This document shows, in pieces, positions 1-6,694 of a DNA stretch of 20,351 nt; the first letter of the stretch is position 1; each line of letters begins with the position of its first letter. The notes under the pieces were generated by a model. The model saw only the letters and a program-made list of their open reading frames with translations, was not told the origin of the DNA and made no database searches. Both the position numbers and the translations under genes were made by a program. The DNA is from a virus, in IMG/VR virus record IMGVR_UViG_3300027905_000035, positions 1 through 20,351 of that record; one strand, given 5' to 3'.

Positions 1-287
1 AAACCATTGCCCGTCGGCAAGGCTACTTGGTTGCCTGATGCAGGCATGACAGGGTTGGCCGACATGGAGGCGGCGACACTGGCCGAGCGCGCTTCTTCGG
101 CAATCAGCGTCATCTCCCGGTCGATGGCTGCCGAGGCAGCTTCGATCTGGGCGCGAAGGGTGTCGAAACGTGTGGCTTCATCGGCCGTGAGATCACGGTT
201 TTCGCCAGCGGCGACATCGGTCAGGGTGCGAGCATCCTTGACCAGATTCGCCTTCTTGGCCTGTAGCTCACGGAGGTGTTTGCTCAT
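1..287 (-). CDS. Phage major capsid protein, HK97 family (partial, N-terminal part only)
   Basis: The gene starts at an ATG at 287-285 and runs off the left edge, so only about 95 N-terminal residues are visible. They form a charged, Ala/Glu/Arg-rich helical segment (starting MSKHLRELQAKKANLVKDAR) typical of the N-terminal delta domain of HK97-type capsid proteins, which acts as an internal scaffold and is normally removed by the head protease. A GGAG ribosome binding site sits 8 bases before the ATG. Its place directly after terminase, portal and S49 protease matches the usual head-gene order. The call rests on this context and the coiled-coil N-terminus, since the capsid core is outside the window. 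An intrinsic-terminator-like hairpin lies only 17 bases upstream of the start codon. Confidence 0.75.
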   Translation of the reverse strand, partial: MSKHLRELQAKKANLVKDARTLTDVAAGENRDLTADEATRFDTLRAQIEAASAAIDREMTLIAEEARSASVAASMSANPVMPASGNQVALPTGNG

Positions 288-304
288 TGCGGGTTCTCCA
301 AAGT

Positions 305-326
305 AAAAAACCCGCTCAAGGCGGGT
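305..326 (-). terminator. Intrinsic terminator-like hairpin just before the capsid gene
   Basis: Read leftwards, a 6-bp GC-rich stem (ACCCGC / GCGGGT, loop CTTGA) is followed directly by a run of six T. It lies between the protease gene and the capsid gene. Its T run ends 17 bases before the capsid ATG, so it could cut read-through into the capsid gene or form a stable 5' end on its mRNA. Confidence 0.6.
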
Positions 327-369
327 ATAAAAAAAGCCACCGAGGAAATCCTGGGCGGCTGTCTGCGAG

Positions 370-385
370 GCCTGCAGGTGCAGGC
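370..385. repeat. Inverted repeat in the protease-capsid gap
   Basis: A perfect 7-bp inverted repeat, GCCTGCA / TGCAGGC, with a 2-base spacer. It has no T run, so it is not a classical terminator. It may be an mRNA processing or protein-binding site, or chance. Confidence 0.4.
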
Positions 386-390
386 ATAAA

Positions 391-410
391 TTCAAATCAG
401 TTCAAATCAG
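391..410. repeat. Tandem 10-bp duplication at the 3' end of the protease gene
   Basis: TTCAAATCAG occurs twice head to tail at 391-400 and 401-410. The right copy contains the protease stop codon (402-404 on the minus strand), so the left copy is non-coding. It looks like a small recent slip duplication. Confidence 0.7.
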
Positions 411-1325
411 TGCAAGCGCATTTCTCGCCTGAGAAAGTCGCGATGTGGCACGGCTTTGCGCTCGGCCACGCTTTTGCATCATCGAAATCAGGTCGTCGAA
501 GGTGCTGATGCCGTCGACCATCTTTTGTCCCACTGCGGTGTCGGCACCGAGCACGCGGCCCTGACCGAGCCCGTCGCGCACGCTGGCCACCGGCAGACCA
601 CGCCCTTTGGCGACGGCCTTGGTGAAGGCACCGTAATAGTCATCGACACGCGACTGCATGAAGCCGCGCGCCTCGTCGTTCAAGGGCTCGTAGGGATTGC
701 CCTCGACCTTGTATTTGCCGGCCGAAATCAGCGTGGGGGTCACACCCTCAGCGGCAATCGCCTGCGAGTAATCGAAATGGGCCTGCCAGACGCCGATGGA
801 GCCCACCTCACCACCCGGGGTGACGTAGAACTCGCCGGCAGCGCAGCCGATCCAGTACGCAGCACTTGCGGCCAGGCTGTTGGCAATCGCCACCACGGGT
901 TTGCTGGCACGCGCCGACTGGATCTGATCAGCCAGTTCGGCTACGCCGTAGACGCTGCCACCGGGACTGTCGATGTCGATCAGGATTTGACCCACCGAGT
1001 CGTCAGCCAACGCCTGGCGCAGCGCGGCACCAAACATCTGTGTGCTGGTCACGCCAGGGCCGGACACGTCGTCGACCATATTGGCGCGCTGGGTGACGAT
1101 GCCGTACAGCGGCAGTACCGCAATGCCGGCACCGCCAGTAGATTGCGTCATCTGACGTTTGATTTGGCGGGCTTCGCGGTCTGCCATGACCTGAGTCAGA
1201 ACGTCGTCGCCAGCAGGCTGGCCTCTATTCCATCGTCCCAATACGGCCGTCAGTGCATTCAGGCGTTCCGGCATCAATGCCCAGGGCGTCGCCAGAAACT
1301 CGGCCATCAGCAGTTCACCCTTCAT
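402..1325 (-). CDS. S49-family (SppA/ClpP-like) prohead protease
   Basis: A serine-lysine peptidase of the S49/SppA family, which in HK97-type phages trims the scaffold domain of capsid subunits during head maturation. Numbered from the ATG at 1325 (307 residues), the central domain has the family's DIDSPGGSVYG strand-turn, the nucleophile serine in LAASAAYW (about residue 154) and the general-base lysine in the GKYK motif (about 204-206), some 50 residues later as expected. A second possible protease/scaffold region lies at the C-terminus, which is rich in Arg, Ser and Ala. I chose 1325 because a GAGG ribosome binding site lies 6 bases before it and the portal stop codon (1329-1327) almost touches it. 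An ATG at 1307 with AAGGGTGA upstream, or one at 1346, is also possible. Confidence 0.88.
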   Translation of the reverse strand: MKGELLMAEFLATPWALMPERLNALTAVLGRWNRGQPAGDDVLTQVMADREARQIKRQMTQSTGGAGIAVLPLYGIVTQRANMVDDVSGPGVTSTQMFGAALRQALADDSVGQILIDIDSPGGSVYGVAELADQIQSARASKPVVAIANSLAASAAYWIGCAAGEFYVTPGGEVGSIGVWQAHFDYSQAIAAEGVTPTLISAGKYKVEGNPYEPLNDEARGFMQSRVDDYYGAFTKAVAKGRGLPVASVRDGLGQGRVLGADTAVGQKMVDGISTFDDLISMMQKRGRAQSRATSRLSQARNALALI

Positions 1326-1326
1326 G

Positions 1327-2622
1327 TCATGCCTCATCGTCGTCATCTTCCGTGTTGATCTTGTTGGGCTCGGCGTTGTCGTCGTCAGGCGGCGGTGCCT
1401 TGGCCGGTTGCTGATTGGTGCCGGTCATCCCCATGTTGAGCGCCACCAGTGGCTCATCCAAGCCCGGCAGCGGTGTGTAGTTTTCTGCGATACGCACTTC
1501 GTTTCTGGTTAGCGCACCCATGCTGACCATGGCCGAGTAGTACGTGGCGCGGCTGTTGGCGTCCCCTCGCATGAGCGCTGCAAAGTCAAATTCGCAGTCC
1601 AGCCCTTCGTCATCGAGCATCAGATCGGCGCGAATACTGGCTTCCCACCGCTCGGCCCAGGGCCGCATGGTGTAGCGCACGAACTCGATGGACTGCTGCT
1701 CGATGTTGTTGTTGGTCGCCCGGTCCAGGTCCGCAATCATGTGCGGCGGCACCCGAAACAGGCGAGCGATATCCGTCACCTGAAATTTGCGCAGCTCAAG
1801 GAACTGCGCTTCCTTGTTAGTGACGCCAACCTCGTGGTACTTCATGCCGGCTTCCAGCACCAGCACCTTGCCACGATTCATTGCGCCTTGCGCGTTCTGG
1901 TAAGACTCCCGGAAATTGTCGCGGGCGGGCTTGTCCTTGAAAGTGCCCGGATACTCGATCCAGCCGCCGGTGGGCTTGGCGTCGTTGGCAAAGAAGCGTG
2001 AGCCATAGTCCTGTGCGGCCAGTGCCAGTCCAAAGCTCTCACGCGCCATCTCAATGGGGGAGAGGCCGATCATGCCGTCGCTGGACAGTCCCCGCAGATG
2101 CCAGACCGCGCTGCGCGGTAGAAAGGTTTGATTGCCAAATCGGTCGATGATGCGATAACTGTATTCGTCAGCCTGGCTCTGCGAGAGCACCAGGCTGATG
2201 CGATCCGGGTGGATCGGAATCAAGTCGGTGATTTCCCCATTGGCGTTACCAACGATCCTGCAGAACGCGTTGCCGCGCAGCGCCAGATGCCCCATGAGCA
2301 TTTCACGCCACTCGAATGGGTTCTGAAACCGGTTCGGGCGCAGGTGAAACAGGCGGTACAGCCAGTGATTCGTCACCTCGACCTTGCCCCGGTTTTTGCC
2401 GGGGCGGTACAAAATGAATGGCAGCGAGGCCATGCTCTCGGACAGGATGCGCACACAGGCGTACACCGCCGACAAGCGCAGCGCAGTTTCTGACGAAATC
2501 CGCGCGCCGCTGACCGTGCGCATCGTGACCGGTTCGAACCAGAACGATCCCCAGGGACTGCGATCATCCGAGTCGGCGCGCGGACCGCCAAAATTGCGGA
2601 AGAAATCAGCGAACTTTCCCAT
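1327..2622 (-). CDS. Phage portal protein, HK97 family
   Basis: Forms the dodecameric ring at the head vertex through which DNA is packaged and the tail is attached. The 431-residue length fits the HK97 portal family. The early segment with ALRLSAVYACVRILSESMAS followed by LPFILYR is the hallmark N-terminal region, and the later stretch FQVTDIARLFRVPPHMIADL with NNNIEQQSIEFVRYTM is the conserved wing/stem region. The C-terminal tail is Pro-rich and then strongly acidic (ending DDDDEA), which is common in this family. The ATG at 2622 overlaps the terminase stop (TGATG). A GTG one codon earlier is less likely. It is translationally coupled to both neighbours and belongs to the packaging/head operon. 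Confidence 0.93.
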   Translation of the reverse strand: MGKFADFFRNFGGPRADSDDRSPWGSFWFEPVTMRTVSGARISSETALRLSAVYACVRILSESMASLPFILYRPGKNRGKVEVTNHWLYRLFHLRPNRFQNPFEWREMLMGHLALRGNAFCRIVGNANGEITDLIPIHPDRISLVLSQSQADEYSYRIIDRFGNQTFLPRSAVWHLRGLSSDGMIGLSPIEMARESFGLALAAQDYGSRFFANDAKPTGGWIEYPGTFKDKPARDNFRESYQNAQGAMNRGKVLVLEAGMKYHEVGVTNKEAQFLELRKFQVTDIARLFRVPPHMIADLDRATNNNIEQQSIEFVRYTMRPWAERWEASIRADLMLDDEGLDCEFDFAALMRGDANSRATYYSAMVSMGALTRNEVRIAENYTPLPGLDEPLVALNMGMTGTNQQPAKAPPPDDDNAEPNKINTEDDDDEA

Positions 2623-4334
2623 CACAACACCATCAGTTCATAGTCGCTGCCGATCACCATGCCATCACCCGGTTTGATGGCCCGCGCGATCGCCATGATC
2701 AGCGCCACGATGCCGTCGATCTTGTTCTCCGGGCGTTCCTTCCTTGGATAGATGTTGTCCTTGGCATCCATGTGGGCCACCACGTTCGATGCCATCCAAG
2801 TGAGCACTGGGTCGCCGTCGTGAATCAATTTGCGTTGCAATACCAGCGCCTCAAGCGTCTTCATCGGCTCTGAAAAATTGAGCACCGTCGGGCGCACTTC
2901 GATCATGGGCAAACCCTCTGCCAGCATGCGTGTTGAGAGTTGCGTGGCCTGGAACGGGTCGTAGGCCACGGCCTGCACCTCAAAGCGCGAGGCCAGTTCC
3001 ACCAGCTCGCCCTCGATCCAACCGAAGTCGATGACATTGCCCGGTGTCACGGTAAGGCGACCGCTTCTGGCCCAGCCAGCGTACTGGCTGTTCTCGGACG
3101 CAGACACCGTGTCCTCCGGCAGCCAGTACCGGCTGAACACCGCGTAGGCACCGGCGACGTCCGGGTGCTGGAACACCAGCACCAAAGCGGCCACGTCCGT
3201 TTTACTGGCCAGATCCAATCCAATCCAGCACGGCTGGCCAACGAACGCTTCAATATCCAGGGCAGGATTGGCGCAAGCATCCCAGGCGCGCATATCCATC
3301 CACGCGGTATCGGCGTTGACCCACTCGTTGAGATGCTTGGTCTTGAAATTGTTCACGGCGCTGGGCAATTGCATGGCCTTGGCCTGCAGCGGCGCCAGCA
3401 CTTCCGGGCGCACCGAGATGCCCCAATTCGGATTGGCCTTGATCAGCGCGGTCTCCAGCGTCCAGTCGTCCCCGTCATCGAGCCCATAGACGATGCCAAA
3501 CTGGCTGTCGTCCTCGAAGACGCCATCGAGCAGGCGGGTCACAAAGGTGCGAATCTCGTAGCAAATGCCGGAGCGGTTGCTGCCGGCCGTGGTGATCACC
3601 CACAGGAGCGAGTTATCGCGCTTGCCGGTGCCGGTTTCCACCACATCGTAGACCGTGCGCGTTTTGTGGGCGTGCAGTTCGTCCACGCAGCCGAAGTGGA
3701 TGTTGAGCCCGTCCAGGGTCGAACCTTCTGCGGACAGCGCTTCGAATTTCGAGCCACTGGCCATCACATGCATGTTGTGCGCGCCGACCCCGACGCCAAA
3801 GCGTGAGCGAAATCCAGCGGACTGGCGCGCCATGGTCTGCGCATCGCCAAACACAATGCGCGCCTGGTCACGTGTGGTCGCCAGCGAATACACCTCGGCG
3901 CCACCTTCACCATCAGCCGCCAGCATGTACAGCGCCAGCGCCGAGGACAGCGTGGACTTGGCGTTGCCGCGCGGCACCTCGATGTAGGCACGCCGAAACC
4001 GGCGCTTGCCATCAGGCTTGACCCAGCCGAACACGGTGGTCAGGATGAATACCTGCCATGGCTCCAAGTGGATCGGCTGTCCGGCCAGCGGGCCTTTGAC
4101 GTGGGGCAGGCGTTCAAGGAACGCGCACAGGTTGTCTGCCGGAGAAAACGATTTACCCGATCGGTCCGCCAGCTTTGGATTGAAACGATAGGGGCTGGCT
4201 TTGCCCTTGAACTTGACCAGGTCGTTCAATTGCCGCTGGCAGGCCTGCTTTACCCATCGGCAGGCGGAAATATCACCTTCCACTACTGCTTCGGCGTAAC
4301 GACGGGCTGCGGTGACGTAGTTAGAGGTTGCCAT
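2622..4334 (-). CDS. Terminase large subunit (DNA-packaging ATPase/nuclease)
   Basis: The motor that cuts concatemeric phage DNA and pumps it into proheads. From the ATG at 4334 the protein is 570 residues, normal for the family. The ATPase domain shows a Walker A-type loop PRGNAKST at about 121-128 and a Walker B with catalytic acid, FGCVDELHAH, near 215-223. The nuclease domain starts at WIGLDLASKTD (Asp374 and Asp380) and contains the later acidic strand AYDPFQAT. An ATG at 4346 is in frame, but 4334 gives the standard N-terminus (MATSNYVTAARRYA) and shares its initiation context with the preceding gene. It overlaps the upstream glycosyltransferase-like gene by 14 bases and the portal gene by 1 base. 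Confidence 0.95.
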   Translation of the reverse strand: MATSNYVTAARRYAEAVVEGDISACRWVKQACQRQLNDLVKFKGKASPYRFNPKLADRSGKSFSPADNLCAFLERLPHVKGPLAGQPIHLEPWQVFILTTVFGWVKPDGKRRFRRAYIEVPRGNAKSTLSSALALYMLAADGEGGAEVYSLATTRDQARIVFGDAQTMARQSAGFRSRFGVGVGAHNMHVMASGSKFEALSAEGSTLDGLNIHFGCVDELHAHKTRTVYDVVETGTGKRDNSLLWVITTAGSNRSGICYEIRTFVTRLLDGVFEDDSQFGIVYGLDDGDDWTLETALIKANPNWGISVRPEVLAPLQAKAMQLPSAVNNFKTKHLNEWVNADTAWMDMRAWDACANPALDIEAFVGQPCWIGLDLASKTDVAALVLVFQHPDVAGAYAVFSRYWLPEDTVSASENSQYAGWARSGRLTVTPGNVIDFGWIEGELVELASRFEVQAVAYDPFQATQLSTRMLAEGLPMIEVRPTVLNFSEPMKTLEALVLQRKLIHDGDPVLTWMASNVVAHMDAKDNIYPRKERPENKIDGIVALIMAIARAIKPGDGMVIGSDYELMVL

Positions 4335-4935
4335 CGGTCCAGTCATTTGAGGCTTGGCGAATGCGCCTGACCGCTTCTGGGTCGCCTATACGATGGCCTT
4401 GGCGCGGGTGCTGTCGCCAATGCCGTCCGATAATGGGCAGGTGCAGCACATCGCCCCCCTTGGCAACGAGCAGCGTCAGCAGCCAGTCGGAAAAATTGTT
4501 GATGTCGGTGGTTTCCTTGAGCACGGCCTCGACGGCGAGTCGACGCATCACGATCAGGCCGTGCACATGGCTGCCGCTGCTGGCGTGCTGCCGGCGGCTG
4601 TAGGTCAAACGCCGTACAGCAATGTCTCGCCCGCTTTCGTTGGTCAGCGTTTCGTCGGTGTAGGCCATCACCGCCTGCGGGCAGGCATCCAGCGCATCGG
4701 CCAGCCGCGTGAAGGCACTCGCTTCGTACAGGTCGTCGGGATCGACGTAGGAAACCAGGGGCAAGATGCCCTGTGCATAGCCAGCGGCACGAGCCTCGCC
4801 AATGCGGCCCGGAATCCCCGGCAAGATGTGCAACTGGATCGGTGCGCCCGCGAGGCTGGCGATGCAGGCCTCGCGCCATTGGGCAGGCTCGTATAGGGTG
4901 AGCAGATGAACATCGATGCGCGCTTCGGTTGCCAT
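4321..4935 (-). CDS. Glycosyltransferase family 2-like protein inside the terminase operon
   Basis: A 204-residue protein with the look of a short GT-A-fold glycosyltransferase. It has an N-terminal beta strand and helix (RIDVHLLTLYEP, then CIASLAG), a middle segment GEARAAGYAQG preceding VSYVDPDDLYEA, where DPDD (about 65-68) takes the place of the metal-binding DxD motif, and a C-terminal part with NNFSDWLLTLLVAKGG and RHWRQHPRQGH, resembling the acceptor-side W-L and 'YRxHxxQ' segments of GT2 enzymes. If active it would transfer a sugar from a nucleotide-sugar donor, to either a virion protein or a host glycan. It lies between the small and large terminase genes and overlaps the latter. 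The start at 4935 is 8 bases after the small terminase stop. The family call is by motif only, and the acceptor is unknown. Confidence 0.7.
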   Translation of the reverse strand: MATEARIDVHLLTLYEPAQWREACIASLAGAPIQLHILPGIPGRIGEARAAGYAQGILPLVSYVDPDDLYEASAFTRLADALDACPQAVMAYTDETLTNESGRDIAVRRLTYSRRQHASSGSHVHGLIVMRRLAVEAVLKETTDINNFSDWLLTLLVAKGGDVLHLPIIGRHWRQHPRQGHRIGDPEAVRRIRQASNDWTDGNL

Positions 4936-4943
4936 CAGTCCGT

Positions 4944-5405
4944 CTATCCCGCGATGTCCGCCCAAGGATCGAGGTCGTCCTCAGCGGCTTCCATCGGCAG
5001 CGTTACGCGCGAACGCGAGGCTGGCGTGAAGCCCATCTCGGTGGCGGCCTTGGTCATGATCTGCGCCTGCTTGTTGGCAATCGCCAGATACGGGGACTGC
5101 ATCGGCACCCCGGTGTTAGGCGCCTTGATGAGCAATCCGGTCTTGTTGATGCCGGCTTGCGCTTTGCGATAAAGGTCGGCGGCACATGCCCACACTTCAA
5201 GCACTGACATGTCGAGTTTCTTCAACAGGTGCGGCGGCGCGCATTCCAGTGCATAGCGCCAGGCCGACCTCGCGCCTTCGCTCATGTACTCGGGCGGCTC
5301 GACCAACTCTCCTTGCGGCTTGGGCTCGCGCAGGTTGGTCCGGCATTTCTGCAGCGTGCCTTTGATTTGCTTGACTGTGGTGGGCAGCGGTTTGCGACCG
5401 GCCAT
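4944..5405 (-). CDS. Terminase small subunit, P27 family
   Basis: The DNA-recognition partner of the large terminase, which binds the packaging site and forms a ring. The 153-residue length is typical. The N-terminus MAGRKPLPTTVKQIKGT is the P27-family signature (GRxPxPtxlkxlxGt). It is followed by a helical core with SEGARSAWRYAL and the conserved VLEVWACAADLYRKAQ and KQAQIMTKAATEMGFTPASRSRV segments, and ends acidic (DDLDPWAD). The ATG at 5405 is preceded by a weak AGGA motif 10 bases away. The upstream gap carries GC-rich palindromes that could include the packaging site it recognises. Confidence 0.9.
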   Translation of the reverse strand: MAGRKPLPTTVKQIKGTLQKCRTNLREPKPQGELVEPPEYMSEGARSAWRYALECAPPHLLKKLDMSVLEVWACAADLYRKAQAGINKTGLLIKAPNTGVPMQSPYLAIANKQAQIMTKAATEMGFTPASRSRVTLPMEAAEDDLDPWADIAG

Positions 5406-5509
5406 AACGATTCCATCCTGGGGGGAGTCCCCCCTGTTTCAATTTGCACGCACAAAAATTTGACTGGGCGCACGCATCGCTCGAACGCGATGCCAAAGAA
5501 TTCACCCCC
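5406..5509. other. HNH-small terminase intergenic region with palindromes; candidate cos/packaging site
   Basis: This gap holds a perfect palindromic arm pair GGGGGG-AGT-CCCCCC at 5420-5434 and a 7-bp inverted repeat GCATCGC / GCGATGC with a 6-base loop at 5474-5493. A further 6-bp pair, CACCCC / GGGGTG at 5503-5520, overlaps the HNH stop codon. In HK97-type phages with 3'-overhang cos ends, the cos site lies close to the HNH and small terminase genes, so this is the natural place for one. No T run follows any stem, so these are not ordinary terminators. The cos assignment is inference. Confidence 0.35.
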
Positions 5510-5887
5510 CTACCGGGGTGTGGGCCTGCGTCGTGCGCTTTCACGCGCGGACTTGGCGTTGTGGCAGGACACGCACAGCGACTGCAGGTTGGCAGCATCA
5601 AAGCGTGCGCCACCTTCCTTGATCGGTTTGACGTGATCTACAACCTTGGCCGGAACAACGCGACCGGCGGCCTCACAGGCCACACACAACGGGTGCGTGG
5701 TCAGGTGCGCGGCGCGAACGGCTCGCCAATCGCGCGACTGATAGAAGCCGACTTCGGCATCGAAGCTGCGACGTTTCCGGCCGTAGTCACGGTGGATGAC
5801 GGACCGATGTGTCTCGCAGTGCCCGGGCACAGCCAGCACTGCTAAACAACCCGGATACCGACAAGGAGTTGGCGCGCTTCGAGGCAT
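5510..5887 (-). CDS. HNH endonuclease (packaging-associated)
   Basis: A 125-residue HNH nuclease. The catalytic beta-beta-alpha-metal fold is seen as CVAC (about 68-71), VVDHVKPIKEGG (His85), then DAANLQSLCVSCHNAKS (Asn100, Cys105, Cys108, His109), giving a complete H-N-H set plus the structural zinc cysteines. The N-terminus has a second Cys/His cluster (C9, C14, C24, H27). HNH proteins next to terminase genes in HK97-type phages work with the large terminase to cut cos ends, and this position fits. I start at the ATG at 5887 (MPRSAPTPCRYPGC), since this gives the usual N-terminus; a longer in-frame extension to 5989 exists but looks non-coding. No good ribosome binding site is visible for either. 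Confidence 0.88.
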   Translation of the reverse strand: MPRSAPTPCRYPGCLAVLAVPGHCETHRSVIHRDYGRKRRSFDAEVGFYQSRDWRAVRAAHLTTHPLCVACEAAGRVVPAKVVDHVKPIKEGGARFDAANLQSLCVSCHNAKSARESARRRPTPR

Positions 5888-6006
5888 CTGCGGTGGATTT
5901 CCAACTGATTCAAAAAAGAAGCGATTTCCTGGGAGATTTCGCTTGGCTTCTCGCGGGAATGAAGCGTTCATACGAACACCATCAACCACCCAGAGGAACC
6001 AAAACC
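5888..6006. other. Divergent intergenic region between HNH gene and rightward gene pair
   Basis: The 119-bp space between the leftward HNH gene and the rightward 65-residue gene. It must hold the start signals for the rightward pair if they are transcribed independently. I see an AGAGGA ribosome binding site before the ATG at 6007 but no convincing -35/-10 pair. Confidence 0.4.
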
Positions 6007-6204
6007 ATGTCCTACACCAGCAACGAATTCACCGTCGATGAAATCGGTTTCATCCAAATCGCACTGACAAAAGTGCTTGCCGCCGCAGCGCGGGGCGAAC
6101 TCGATCTCAACCGACTGGCCCGCGAAGAACTTGCTTCGCGCGGTCTCAATGACCAAGGCGTCTGGGTCGGCTTCGATCGCGCCAAACAAATCCACAACGT
6201 CTGA
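6007..6204 (+). CDS. Small protein of unknown function (65 aa), rightward accessory gene
   Basis: A 65-residue, mildly acidic, helix-rich protein (MSYTSNEFTVDEIG... ending in DRAKQIHNV). I do not recognise a family. AGAGGA lies 9 bases before the ATG, which decides this start over in-frame codons further upstream at 5809 and 5959 that would overlap the HNH gene. It is read against the prevailing direction and is followed 16 bases later by the DUF3489 gene, so the two probably form one rightward transcript. The sequence has no signal peptide, membrane segment or catalytic motif. The pair looks like a lysogenically expressed accessory insertion. Confidence 0.75.
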   Translation: MSYTSNEFTVDEIGFIQIALTKVLAAAARGELDLNRLAREELASRGLNDQGVWVGFDRAKQIHNV

Positions 6205-6220
6205 ATTTCAGGAGATCCAC

Positions 6221-6694
6221 ATGACAACGCAACTCACACCAGCCCAACACGCCATCCTGTCCTATGCTCATCAGCACACCGACGGCAAGATCGTCTGGTT
6301 TCCAGAGAACATCAAAGGCGGTGCGCGCAACAAGGTCCTCGCAGGACTCGTCAATCGCGCCCTCATCACTACAGACCAGAAGGACTGGTTCATCGCTGCC
6401 GAGGGTTACGACGCGCTCGGTATTCCACGCAAGGCGCCGGTCAGCATCGAGGTGATTGACGCGGTCATCGAATCTGCCACGCCACGCACCCGCGACAACA
6501 GCAAGCAAGCGCAAGTGATCGCCATGCTCAAGCGTCCCGAGGGCGCGACCATCGCGCAAATTTGCGCAGCAACCGGATGGCAGGCACATACAGTGCGCGG
6601 CACGTTTGCCGGCGCATTCAAAAAGAAACTCGGCCTGGAAATCACCTCAACTAAGGAGCAAGGCAGCGAGCGGATTTACACGATCGCCGGTTGA
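6221..6694 (+). CDS. DUF3489 domain protein (winged-helix-like)
   Basis: A 157-residue protein whose C-terminal half has the DUF3489 signature: KQAQVIAMLKRPEGATIAQI, then CAATGWQAHTVRGTFAGAFK and KKLGLEITS, ending in ERIYTIAG. This reads as a winged helix-turn-helix and is known from phages and plasmids of proteobacteria; its molecular role is not established. The N-terminal half (LTPAQHAILSYAHQ..., KVLAGLVNRALI) looks like a second winged-helix unit. The AGGAG site 6 bases before the ATG at 6221 is strong. It is the second gene of the rightward pair, and its 3' end overlaps the 3' end of the leftward methyltransferase gene by 19 bases, so the two transcripts converge. Confidence 0.85.
   Translation: MTTQLTPAQHAILSYAHQHTDGKIVWFPENIKGGARNKVLAGLVNRALITTDQKDWFIAAEGYDALGIPRKAPVSIEVIDAVIESATPRTRDNSKQAQVIAMLKRPEGATIAQICAATGWQAHTVRGTFAGAFKKKLGLEITSTKEQGSERIYTIAG

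Noticed and set aside
456-1358. A 300-codon rightward open frame opposite the protease gene
   Set aside because: It is a shadow of the protease gene; the Ser-Lys catalytic motifs are on the minus strand.
5809-6006. Upstream extension of the 65-residue rightward protein
   Set aside because: The frame stays open but overlaps the HNH gene, and the only good ribosome binding site is next to the ATG at 6007.
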